The notes beneath the pieces were generated by a model, which was not told the DNA's origin, did not search any database, and worked only from the letters and a program-made list of their open reading frames with translations. Of a stretch of DNA of 46,742 nt, positions 1-7,834 are shown piece by piece. The first letter of the stretch is position 1; each line of letters opens with the position of its first letter. Position numbers and translations under genes: made by a program. Where the stretch lies: assembly GCF_900016645.1 (NCBI RefSeq), contig NZ_CDGJ01000061.1; one strand, written 5' to 3'. Origin of the DNA: Acididesulfobacillus acetoxydans. GTDB lineage: Bacteria > Bacillota > Desulfitobacteriia > Desulfitobacteriales > Desulfitobacteriaceae.

Positions 1-466
1 AGGCCCCGATGATGCAGGACATCGGTTCGGCCAAAGAAGCCTCGTAGTAGGTGTCTCCGCGGTAGTCCAGGAGACAGTTGATCTCCATGACCTCTTTCGG
101 AATGATGTTGTAGGTGGCGTCTCCGCCAAAATACTTGTAAGAGTATCCCGGCGACCACATCGTTCCTTTGTAGTTCAGAGCCGGCTGGAGAGCAAACTTG
201 TTTCCCGCCTGAAATTTATCTTGAAGTTTCGCCCCGACCTTGACAATGTTGCCGGAGAATTCGTGGCCGACGATGATTGGGTTCCGGTCGACATCCTGAG
301 GCACGCGTTTGTGCCCTTTTCCGAGAATAGCCGCTTTGTACGTGGACATACAGACAGAGTCGGAAATGATCTCGACCAGGATCTCATCCTCCTCAATTTC
401 TGGGAGCTCAAACTCTTCCATTCTCAAGTCGTTGGCACCGTATAGACGAACTGCTTTTGTTTTCAT
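1..466 (-). CDS. Zinc-dependent medium-chain dehydrogenase, L-sorbose-1-phosphate-reductase-like (partial, N-terminal part)
   Basis: The first 155 residues of an alcohol-dehydrogenase-like (MDR) protein; the rest lies beyond the left edge. It starts MKTKAVRLYGANDLRMEEFE, then has a cysteine in SDSVCMSTYK at the catalytic zinc-ligand position and the GHEFSG motif that carries the histidine and glutamate ligands. The opening resembles, from memory, SorE-type L-sorbose-1-phosphate reductases and other hexitol-phosphate dehydrogenases, which interconvert ketose and polyol phosphates with NAD(P). The ATG at 466 is preceded by a GGAGGAAAGATC ribosome binding site. It is the last visible gene of the mannitol-type PTS cluster, about 100 bp after the PfkB kinase, so a hexitol phosphate is the likely substrate. 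The classical short MtlD is not in the window. Exact substrate unknown. Confidence 0.82.
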   Translation of the reverse strand, partial: MKTKAVRLYGANDLRMEEFELPEIEEDEILVEIISDSVCMSTYKAAILGKGHKRVPQDVDRNPIIVGHEFSGNIVKVGAKLQDKFQAGNKFALQPALNYKGTMWSPGYSYKYFGGDATYNIIPKEVMEINCLLDYRGDTYYEASLAEPMSCIIGA

Positions 467-569
467 GATCTTTCCTCCAAATTATTCTAGTGTCTGTCAA
501 ATGATTCTAGCGACTGCTGGTACAAGGCAGGCGTTTTTCCAACCGCAGACGATTTGTGCCTGCAAAACC

Positions 570-1499
570 TCAAATTGGGCGGTAAGAGACCCGTTTCTCC
601 AACGTTCGCACCATATCCTCCTCCGGCGGCTGAGTCCCCGGAGTCATCATTTGGGCCGCGCTCGTTGCCACAGCCAGGCGGACTGTCTCCGCCAAAGAAT
701 AACCCTCTGCCAGAGCATAAGCCAAAGCGGCTACCATCGCGTCACCCGCGCCCACGGTGCTCTTCGCCTCTACGGGAAAAGCCTCGCCGTAGTAAGCCTC
801 TTCCTTGCGCACGAAAACTGCCCCCTGAGCGCCCATAGAGACGACCGCCATACCCATTCCGGCGGCCAAGAGCTCCCGCGCCGCTTCGGCAGCCGCCTCC
901 GGACCGGGGAGTTTTCGCTCGAGCAGGGCCTCCAGTTCATGAATGTTCGGTTTGATCAGAGCGGGCCGCGCCTTAATTCCTTCCCGCAGCAGCTTCCCGT
1001 CCGCATCAAGAATCGTTTTCACTCCTCCTCGCTCCGCCCGCCGGATCCACTTGGCATAAATATCCGGACCCACTCCGGCCGGAACGCTCCCGGACAAGAT
1101 CAAAATTCCAGCGCGCTCGAGATCGGAAAAGATCTTTTCTTCCAAACGATCCAATTCGGCGGCGGAAACCTCCCCGCCCGGCTCATTGATATCCGTGTAA
1201 GAGCGGCTGACCGGATCTACCACTTTAAGGTTCGTCCTCGTCTCTCCAGGGATAAAAACAAAATCGTTCTCGATCTCCCACCCATCCATTTGCTCTTGTA
1301 TGAAACGCCCGTTGTGTCCGGCCAGAATTCCGGTCGCTTTGCACTCCGCCCCCAGTACCTTCAGCACTTTGGCCACATTGATGCCCTTGCCGCCTGCATC
1401 CAGACGCAGCGTGGAAATCCGGTTGACCGTCCCCACGGCAAAGTTGTCGATTTCAACCGTCTTGTCGACGGCGGGATTCAGTGTCACCGTCTTAATCAT
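570..1499 (-). CDS. PfkB-family sugar-phosphate kinase, 1-phosphofructokinase type
   Basis: A 309-residue ribokinase/PfkB kinase of the FruK/LacC branch, which phosphorylates fructose-1-phosphate or tagatose-6-phosphate with ATP. It begins MIKTVTLNPAVDKT, followed by the sugar-binding GGKGINVAK motif. The C-terminal anion hole and catalytic aspartate lie in STVGAGDAMVAAL. The usual family start is the ATG at 1499, which overlaps the stop of the EIIA gene; a GTG at 1508 is the alternative. The gene sits between the mannitol-type EIIA and the SorE-like dehydrogenase, so it probably phosphorylates the ketose phosphate made by that dehydrogenase. A second, diverged PfkB kinase is at 6904-7830. 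The family is clear; the substrate (fructose-1-P, fructose-6-P or tagatose-6-P) is not. Confidence 0.88.
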   Translation of the reverse strand: MIKTVTLNPAVDKTVEIDNFAVGTVNRISTLRLDAGGKGINVAKVLKVLGAECKATGILAGHNGRFIQEQMDGWEIENDFVFIPGETRTNLKVVDPVSRSYTDINEPGGEVSAAELDRLEEKIFSDLERAGILILSGSVPAGVGPDIYAKWIRRAERGGVKTILDADGKLLREGIKARPALIKPNIHELEALLERKLPGPEAAAEAARELLAAGMGMAVVSMGAQGAVFVRKEEAYYGEAFPVEAKSTVGAGDAMVAALAYALAEGYSLAETVRLAVATSAAQMMTPGTQPPEEDMVRTLEKRVSYRPI

Positions 1500-1938
1500 C
1501 CTGCTCACCGTCCGTCAGGATCTCGATGATTTCCTCTTTGGAAGCTGCCTGCCGGAGTTTCAGCACATTCTCTTCCTCTTGGCAGACCAGAGCGATTCCG
1601 GCTAGGATCTCTATGTGTTCATCATCCTTGCCGGCGATTCCGATTAACAGATAAGCCCGGTTGCCGTCGCCAAAATCGATTCCCTCCGGATACTGAAATA
1701 CGACCAGACCGGACTTGCGGATATACCGCATATATTCGGGCATGCCGTGGGGTATGGCCACCCCGTTTCCCACATACGTGCTCAGGCTTTCTTCCCTCTT
1801 CTGCATCCCTTCGATATATTTCTCTCCGACATAGCCGTTCTGCACGAGGAGCCTTCCCACCCGGGCAATCGCTTCACGTTTCGTCTCTTTCGCAACATTG
1901 AGTACCACATTGTTTTCGTTCAAAATTGTCCGATTCAT
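1492..1938 (-). CDS. mtlF: PTS EIIA component, mannitol/fructose type (MtlF-like)
   Basis: A 148-residue EIIA domain protein that passes phosphate from HPr to the EIIB domain of the mannitol-type permease at 4003-5451. The phosphorylated histidine is in VAIPHGMPEYM, typical of the PTS_EIIA_2 family. The ATG at 1938 overlaps the regulator's TGA (ATGA overlap) and has a GGAGGCAGAA ribosome binding site inside the regulator's 3' end, so the two are probably translationally coupled. A longer upstream open frame exists but starts inside the regulator gene without a good ribosome binding site. The order permease, regulator, EIIA matches the mtlA-mtlR-mtlF order of Firmicutes. Confidence 0.93.
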   Translation of the reverse strand: MNRTILNENNVVLNVAKETKREAIARVGRLLVQNGYVGEKYIEGMQKREESLSTYVGNGVAIPHGMPEYMRYIRKSGLVVFQYPEGIDFGDGNRAYLLIGIAGKDDEHIEILAGIALVCQEEENVLKLRQAASKEEIIEILTDGEQDD

Positions 1939-3995
1939 TGTTCTGCCTCCCGGTTGAGTATTTCGATTAGCGCCTTCCGAATATCCTGTCGGTCGCCGAT
2001 TCTCAGGCTTTCGCAAAACTCCCGGTTTTCGACAAGAGCAACGCTGATTTTCCCCAGCTGCTCCAGGAGATAGTTGCTCTCCGATTTCCGCGCCAACATA
2101 ATAAAAAACGTATCGACCTTTTCCAGGGCGAAGCCGAGGCTTTTCATTTCAATAAACTTCTTAAGCCTGTAGGCGGCGATGAAAGGCCCTTTGATCTCAT
2201 CGCTCCGCACATGGAGAAGAGCCATGTGGCTCCCCGGAATGATCACATTTCCTTTTTCTTCTCTTTTGCTGATAAGAGTCTTTAGCACTTCCTCCTTGGA
2301 TGCTTCAATAATTCCGGCGGCATCCTCACGGCATATTTCGCGTACGATCTTATCAATCACTTCCGGATAGCTTTCCGCATCCAGCAGCTTGAGCTGGACG
2401 TTTTGCAAAAGCTCATTGGTAAGATTCAGATCTTCTTCCCTTTCCGATCGCTCTTCTCCGGCCGGCAAGCCTAAACTTTCCCTCCAGCGGTTCTTCTTCT
2501 TTCTTCTCCGGATCAGGCTGTTTACCGCTTCCAGATCGTCTTGGGAAAGGAAAGGGGAAACCACGGCGACATCCTCGTCCGTTTTCTTGTCCAGGCTGAC
2601 TGTGGACAGCACCATATCATACCCTGCCTTGAGCTTTTCGTTCATCTCCCGCAGGGAGCAAACCTCGATCCGGTCGATCTCCGGAAAGTTTCTTGTCAGT
2701 TTGCTGCTCAGCATCTTCGCTGTACTCAAGCCGTTCGGGCAGATGATCAAAGCGCTGAGCTTGTTTTCGGCCCCGTGTTGTCTTTCGATTGCCGCTCCGA
2801 TGTGCATAGTGACATACCCCACTTCACTTTCGGGTATGACCAGGTTGTATTTCGAGAACACCAGTTTGCAAGCCTGCTCTACCGCCTGGTAGAGATTTGG
2901 GTAATACTGCTTGATGTCATCGATGATCGGATTTCTTACTTCCAGGCCCCTGCTCAGGCGGTAAAGCGCCGGATCGATGTGCTGGACGAGCCCCGTCAGC
3001 AGCTGTTGATCGACATTAATCGGCAGGCTCAGCTTTTTCTCCACGATGTAAACGGCTTCCCGGACCAAATCCTCCAGGTCAAACCCTAGCTCCTTCGTCC
3101 CGGGAGTTCCTTCGGAAAATGTCTTATCTCCCTTGAGATGAACGGCCAGATAGGCTAGCTCACTTTCCGGAAATTTGATTCCCTGCTCCTCCAGGACTGC
3201 CCGGATGTCTGTCATGAAATCAAATTCCGCCGAGGTCAGGATATCCCGCACGGCCTCCTCCGGAAGACGGATGGGCGCGTGGGAATCCGTCCTCTTGATC
3301 GAGATCAGGATGTGCATGAAGGCGCCAAAAAAGCGGATGTCGTTCGGAAACAGGCCCTGCCGGTTGAGCTTTTCCATCAGGCCCTTGACCGCCTGCAGCA
3401 TGTCTTCCCCGAAGGTAACCTTGAAGAAGGCGAGGAGAGGATAGTCTTGGACGTCTTCGTAGAGGAAGCTTAAGAGTTCGCTCATCGGCTGGTAGCTGTA
3501 AACAAGGTCGACAAAGGCGTTCCTCTTGTGCCAGTCAGACCCTTCCACTTCCAGGCCGTACCCCCTCTTGCGAATTAAGACCAGACCCTTATTTTTTAAC
3601 CACGTTTCAATTTTGTCCAGATAGAACACAATAGTGGCTTCAACGACGTTGAACTGGTGGCTGAAATAAGCGGATTTGATCGGCTCGTCCGCCAGCAGCA
3701 GCTGAGCCGTGATCAGCGCTTGCCTCTGCTCCTGATTCAACATCCAAAGGAGCGGAATTTCCTGCTGGCGTTCCCGGATCGCGTCCAGCTCTTTTTTCTG
3801 CCCGTTCAGTCGGAGCAAGCCGGCGCTGTCGGAAATCCGCAGCTTGTATGGCTTCAGCCATTCATTCAGGGCAGATGTCTCCCGCAGAATTGTCCTCTCG
3901 CTGACATCGATCTGTTGTGAAAGGCCCTTTAAGGTCAAAGGGCCTTTCTCTATTAAATTATGGAGAATGAACTTCTGCCGGACAGTCAGTTCCAC
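1935..3995 (-). CDS. mtlR: PRD-domain transcriptional activator with EIIB-like and EIIA-like domains (MtlR type)
   Basis: A 686-residue PTS-controlled regulator. Domains in order: an N-terminal winged helix (about 5-50, with LSQQIDVSERTILRET as helix-turn-helix) and a second DNA-binding segment (about 90-150). Two PRD domains follow (about 190-420, recognisable by LAYLAVHLKG and VGYVTMHIGAAIERQ). Then come a GatB-like EIIB domain with a cysteine in IICPNGLSTAKM and a C-terminal EIIA-like domain with a histidine in MALLHVRS. In this family phosphorylation of PRD2 by HPr and of the EIIB/EIIA domains by the cognate permease sets activity. It lies 7 bp after mtlA and overlaps mtlF, so it most likely activates this hexitol operon. 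Confidence 0.92.
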   Translation of the reverse strand: MELTVRQKFILHNLIEKGPLTLKGLSQQIDVSERTILRETSALNEWLKPYKLRISDSAGLLRLNGQKKELDAIRERQQEIPLLWMLNQEQRQALITAQLLLADEPIKSAYFSHQFNVVEATIVFYLDKIETWLKNKGLVLIRKRGYGLEVEGSDWHKRNAFVDLVYSYQPMSELLSFLYEDVQDYPLLAFFKVTFGEDMLQAVKGLMEKLNRQGLFPNDIRFFGAFMHILISIKRTDSHAPIRLPEEAVRDILTSAEFDFMTDIRAVLEEQGIKFPESELAYLAVHLKGDKTFSEGTPGTKELGFDLEDLVREAVYIVEKKLSLPINVDQQLLTGLVQHIDPALYRLSRGLEVRNPIIDDIKQYYPNLYQAVEQACKLVFSKYNLVIPESEVGYVTMHIGAAIERQHGAENKLSALIICPNGLSTAKMLSSKLTRNFPEIDRIEVCSLREMNEKLKAGYDMVLSTVSLDKKTDEDVAVVSPFLSQDDLEAVNSLIRRRKKKNRWRESLGLPAGEERSEREEDLNLTNELLQNVQLKLLDAESYPEVIDKIVREICREDAAGIIEASKEEVLKTLISKREEKGNVIIPGSHMALLHVRSDEIKGPFIAAYRLKKFIEMKSLGFALEKVDTFFIMLARKSESNYLLEQLGKISVALVENREFCESLRIGDRQDIRKALIEILNREAEQ

Positions 3996-4002
3996 AATGG
4001 CA

Positions 4003-5451
4003 TCACGACCTGTTTCTTAATTCGTTTACGAAGGTCTCATAAGCCGTCTTATCCAGGAAATTCTTAATCGGAACGATTTCCGCTGCACGCGCAACCTGGG
4101 CTGCACGCGCCGCAAGACTTTCCTGGGTGAAAACCACTTCCGCCTCCGGCGGGATCTGGTTCACCGGCGTGTGCTTCACTTGAATGTTGAGGCCTGCGTC
4201 CTTAAGCTGTTTCTTAAGGATAGATTCTCCCATCGCAGAGGAGCCCATCCCAGCCTCACAGGCGAAAACAATCAGACGAGGCAGTTCGCTTACACTTTTG
4301 GCACTTGGGTCTGCTGCCGCTCGCGGGCTGACGTTTTGCCCTTTGCTCTGGGCCTTCATCATCGACATCATTTCGTTGGCCGCGTCGAGGGAACCCGCAT
4401 CGCCTTCGGTCTTATCCCTTTTAAGGATCACAGAACCGATAAGGAAGGATACGGCGGCACCAACCGCAATTCCCAGAAGCACCGGGACAAACCCGCCTTT
4501 TGGTGTCATCGCCATTTCTGCGAAAATACTTCCCGGCGAAGGCGTCGCGACAAGTCCGGCCTTCGTCAGGACGAAGGTGAAATCCGCAGCCATACCGCCG
4601 CCGATGACAGCGAGCAGAAGCAATGGTTTCATCAGAATATACGGGAAGTATATTTCGTGAATACCGCCGAAGAACTGAATGATGATCGCACCGGGTGCGG
4701 ACTGCTTAACAGTTCCTTTCCCGTAAACCCAGTAGGCCAGAAGAATTCCCAGACCCGGGCCAGGGTCGGTTTCCAGGAGAAAGAAGATGGACTTTCCGGC
4801 TTGTTTAACTTGTTCAATACCGAGCGGGGCAAGAATACCATGGTTGATTGCGTTATTCAAGAATAAGACCTTGCCGGGTTCGATAAAGATCGCAATCAGA
4901 GGAAGCAAGTGGGCGTTCGTGACGGCAATCGCCAAGTTTCCGAGCGCCATCGAGAAACCCTGAACCACCGGTTCGATGCCGGAGAAGGCGAGAAGGGCGA
5001 GCAGCGCCCCCAGAATCCCGGCCGAAAAGTTGTTAACCAGCATCTCAAAGCCGGTCGGCACTTTTCCATCAACCATCTCGTCGAATTTTTTGATCAGCCA
5101 GCCCCCGAGAGGCCCCATGATCATAGCGCCGAGAAACATTGGAATGTCGGCGCCAACGACGATTCCGGCGGTAGCGATGGCCCCGACCACACCTCCACGG
5201 GTATCGTGCACCAGTTTGCCGCCTGTATACCCAATCAGAATCGGCAGCAGATAGGAAATCATCGGGCTGACCAGTTTGCCCAAGTAAGCGTTGGGAAGCC
5301 AACCGGTTGGGATAAAGAATGCTGTAATCAAGCCCCAAGCGATGAAGGCACCAATGTTCGGGATAACCATTCCGGCCAGGAATCCCCCGAACTTCTGCAA
5401 CGCGGCTTTGCCCTTGAAGCTCCTGTCCATGACATTTACGTTTGTTGCCAT
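4003..5451 (-). CDS. mtlA: PTS mannitol-type transporter, EIICB
   Basis: A 482-residue inner-membrane permease that imports and phosphorylates a hexitol, most likely mannitol. The EIIC part (about 1-340) has the MtlA-typical segments FLNNAINHGILAPLGIEQV, FFGGIHEIYFPYILMKP and GGGMAADFTFVLTKAG. After a linker of about 40 residues comes EIIB, with its phosphocysteine in VFACEAGMGSSAMGES (about residue 405). There is no fused EIIA; that function is supplied by the separate protein at 1492-1938, as in Gram-positive mtl operons. The ATG at 5451 has an excellent AGGAGGTAAGCCTA ribosome binding site. It is the first gene of the left cluster, preceded by a 455-bp gap. Confidence 0.95.
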   Translation of the reverse strand: MATNVNVMDRSFKGKAALQKFGGFLAGMVIPNIGAFIAWGLITAFFIPTGWLPNAYLGKLVSPMISYLLPILIGYTGGKLVHDTRGGVVGAIATAGIVVGADIPMFLGAMIMGPLGGWLIKKFDEMVDGKVPTGFEMLVNNFSAGILGALLALLAFSGIEPVVQGFSMALGNLAIAVTNAHLLPLIAIFIEPGKVLFLNNAINHGILAPLGIEQVKQAGKSIFFLLETDPGPGLGILLAYWVYGKGTVKQSAPGAIIIQFFGGIHEIYFPYILMKPLLLLAVIGGGMAADFTFVLTKAGLVATPSPGSIFAEMAMTPKGGFVPVLLGIAVGAAVSFLIGSVILKRDKTEGDAGSLDAANEMMSMMKAQSKGQNVSPRAAADPSAKSVSELPRLIVFACEAGMGSSAMGESILKKQLKDAGLNIQVKHTPVNQIPPEAEVVFTQESLAARAAQVARAAEIVPIKNFLDKTAYETFVNELRNRS

Positions 5452-5906
5452 TAGGCTTACCTCCTTATTTGGTTATAGTTTAATGGTAAACTCTCGCTAG
5501 TTTTTTTACAATTCAAACAAAAGCAAACCTGTCAGTGTGATCAATGACAAAATTAATATGAAATATTTCCGCCTGGATTATGAGCCAAAAGTAAAAAGCA
5601 GCGCAAGAGACCCTTGCAGGTTCTTCCGCTGCCTTCACCCTCTCAACCATTGGAGTCCGCAATGCTCCTCGCTGCCCGGAGAATCCGGTCATAATTCCGG
5701 GCACCCAGCTGCTGCAGACGATAAGCCCGTTACAGGAGTTCCTCTGCTCCGTCATCTGGGCATTGGTGCAGTCAAACCGATCCAAAAGGAGGCCCGGAAA
5801 TTTTGCCTCGAAGTGGCGGATTTGCCAGGGGCGTGCAGGAACACACCCTGGCCGGATCGCCAAGATACCCACACGGATAAGGGTTTGAGGCACTTTCCGT
5901 GTGGGG
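5452..5906. other. 455-bp gap with several inverted repeats, upstream of mtlA
   Basis: No convincing gene. On the minus strand this is the 5' region of mtlA. Beyond the hairpin at 5868-5905 it holds several short inverted repeats: GCCCGGA/TTCCGGGC around 5673-5704, CCAGGG/CCCTGG around 5825-5850 and GCAAG/CTTGC around 5603-5618. A 126-codon open frame at 5513-5893 has no ribosome binding site and no recognisable motif. The mtlA promoter should lie here, but no clear -35/-10 pair was found. Confidence 0.4.
5868..5905 (-). terminator. Perfect 10-bp inverted repeat directly after manA stop
   Basis: CCCACACGGA (5868-5877) and TCCGTGTGGG (5896-5905) are exact reverse complements separated by 18 bases. 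The right arm begins next to the manA TGA (5907-5909), so on the transcribed strand the hairpin forms immediately after the last codon. There is no run of U after it, so it is either a non-canonical terminator or an mRNA-stabilising or processing stem at the end of the anhydrohexitol operon. Confidence 0.5.
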
Positions 5907-6830
5907 TCAAATACAAATCCTCAATAGTTCTAAATTTCCTCTGACGGTAACCTCCTTTAAAGAAGCAGGAACGAGGACCGTCTCCCCTTTATTTATTGCT
6001 TCAATTCCCCCATGATAGGCAATTCCTCCCTTGCCGCCGATGATGCAGTATATTAAAAAACTATCGTTTAATTTATCAGACCGTTCGTTGTCAATCCTGA
6101 TTCTTTCCATTTGAAAATAAGGAGAATCAATCATGTCTTTGTCAAAATGGGTATCTTCCTGTCCGCTAAAATTAATCACATCCAGCGCGTTTTCTATATG
6201 CAGCTCTCTCAGTTTGCCATCTTTGTCCAGACGTCCGTAATCGTAAACCCGGTAGGTCGTATCTGAATTTTGCTGTACCTCATAGACCAGGACACCCGCC
6301 AGCAGGGCATGGATTAAGCCGCTGGGAATATAAATGATATCTCCCTGCTTGACCGGTACTTCCCTGAGGCAAGCCATGATCTCACCGGTTCTGACCGCTT
6401 GCCTGAAATTCTCTCTGGACACCTCATCCTTTAAACCATAAACTATTTTAGCATCCGGTTTCGCCTCGATGACATACCAGGCTTCTGCTTTGCCCGGTTC
6501 ACCCTCTACCTCGTGGGCATATTCATCATCAGGGTGAACCTGAACTGATAATTTGTTATTGGCATCAATTATTTTGATTAGGAGCGGAAAATAACCGGCG
6601 GGATCATAAGCTTTACCCATTAACTCTTCTTTATACTCGGCCATGAGCTCAGCCAGCGTCTTGCCTCTTAAATGGCCATTGGCGACAATGCTCATCCCGT
6701 TTTGATGGCAGCAAAGATCCCAGCTCTCTCCTATTTTATCTTTCGGGAGTTTACGGCCTAACAATCTCGCCAAATTGTGGCCGCCCCAAACACGTTCTTT
6801 GTAAACCGGTAAAAATTTTAACGGATACAT
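5907..6830 (-). CDS. manA: Mannose-6-phosphate isomerase, class I
   Basis: A 307-residue type I phosphomannose isomerase that interconverts mannose-6-phosphate and fructose-6-phosphate with a bound zinc. The zinc-site motif SVQVHPDDEYA is present, as are the upstream YKERVWGG opening, GESWDLCCHQNG, and YIPSGLIHALLAGVLVYEVQ with the second histidine ligand region. The length (about 310) fits the short Firmicute ManA form. It starts 73 bp after the PfkB kinase (6904-7830) and is the last gene of the right-hand sugar cluster. Its presence suggests that the cluster also feeds on, or produces, a mannose-configured phosphate. Confidence 0.93.
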   Translation of the reverse strand: MYPLKFLPVYKERVWGGHNLARLLGRKLPKDKIGESWDLCCHQNGMSIVANGHLRGKTLAELMAEYKEELMGKAYDPAGYFPLLIKIIDANNKLSVQVHPDDEYAHEVEGEPGKAEAWYVIEAKPDAKIVYGLKDEVSRENFRQAVRTGEIMACLREVPVKQGDIIYIPSGLIHALLAGVLVYEVQQNSDTTYRVYDYGRLDKDGKLRELHIENALDVINFSGQEDTHFDKDMIDSPYFQMERIRIDNERSDKLNDSFLIYCIIGGKGGIAYHGGIEAINKGETVLVPASLKEVTVRGNLELLRICI

Positions 6831-6903
6831 AAAGACTCACCCCCTAAATAAAAATTCTGCCCAGCCTTGATATGTCAACGAAACAAGTTCTCTGGTGTTT
6901 TCC

Positions 6904-7830
6904 TTATACTTCCTGCACCTGAATATCCGGCAGCACACTCTCCAGAACCTCCACTGCAAACGTTTCGCTGCCCTCAGTCATGACGGCTGCTGTGGCACAG
7001 GCTGCCGCCAAACGTAAAGCTTCAGCAACTTTCCTGCCTCGGCTCAAGCCATGCAAAAAACCGGCCACCATGGAATCTCCGGCGCCGACCGTGCTTTTTA
7101 CCGGAACCTTAACCGGCAGCACCTTGTAACAACCCTCATCGCTAACTAATAAGCTCCCTGCAGCACCCATGGAGATGACAACCTTGGCAATCCCTTTTCT
7201 TAAGAGTGTTTTGCCGCAGGCAAGGATCTCCTCTTCACTTTCCAGTTTCCTGTTAAATAACTTCTCAAGTTCGTAGACATTCGGTTTTATTATGCAGGGA
7301 GAAGCCTCTATCCCTTGGGCAAGCAAAGCTCCGTCAGCATCAAGAACAATCTTAACCTTATCCTTTAGAGAAGAAATAAGCTCAGAATAAATATCCTCCC
7401 TGACACCGGCCGGGACACTGCCGCCCAAGACCAAGAACTCACTCTGCTCGGCATACTGCCGGGCCTTTTGTATAATTTCATCGATCATCTTCCTATCAAC
7501 AGGACTACCTGACTCATTAAATTCAGTAATCGTTTCGGTGCTTTGATCAAAAACTTTCAGGTTGGTCCGCGTTTGTCCGCTCCCTTGAACAAAGTCGTAA
7601 GGAATATTCTTCTCTTGGAGATATCTCTCGATCCATTTTCCTGTATCACCTGCACTTATCCCCAGAACCAAGGTGTTTGTCCCCAGCCTGGTCAAAGCCT
7701 TAGATACATTAATCCCTTTGCCGCCCGGACTCTGCATGGTTTCCTGCACACGGTTAAGTCCGCCGAATGTTAGCCCTGCAACCACCGACGTTTTATCAAC
7801 CGCCGGATTTAGAGTTAACGTGGTGATCAT
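6904..7830 (-). CDS. PfkB-family kinase, 1-phosphofructokinase type
   Basis: A 308-residue kinase starting MITTLTLNPAVDKTSVV, with the substrate motif GGKGINVSKALTRLG and the catalytic STVGAGDSMVAGFLHG near residues 245-260. Family members (FruK, LacC) put a second phosphate on ketohexose monophosphates. It begins 4 bp after the Gfo/Idh/MocA oxidoreductase and precedes manA, so the three are probably co-transcribed with the glycyl radical enzyme genes. It is clearly a diverged paralogue of the kinase at 570-1499, not a recent copy. The fructose-like EII at 15535-17502 could deliver fructose-1-phosphate to it, but that link is inferred. Confidence 0.88.
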   Translation of the reverse strand: MITTLTLNPAVDKTSVVAGLTFGGLNRVQETMQSPGGKGINVSKALTRLGTNTLVLGISAGDTGKWIERYLQEKNIPYDFVQGSGQTRTNLKVFDQSTETITEFNESGSPVDRKMIDEIIQKARQYAEQSEFLVLGGSVPAGVREDIYSELISSLKDKVKIVLDADGALLAQGIEASPCIIKPNVYELEKLFNRKLESEEEILACGKTLLRKGIAKVVISMGAAGSLLVSDEGCYKVLPVKVPVKSTVGAGDSMVAGFLHGLSRGRKVAEALRLAAACATAAVMTEGSETFAVEVLESVLPDIQVQEV

Positions 7831-7834
7831 GTCT

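Noticed and set aside
5513..5893. 126-codon open frame on the minus strand upstream of mtlA
   Set aside because: It has no ribosome binding site, no recognisable motif and odd composition, and it spans several inverted repeats; more likely non-coding.
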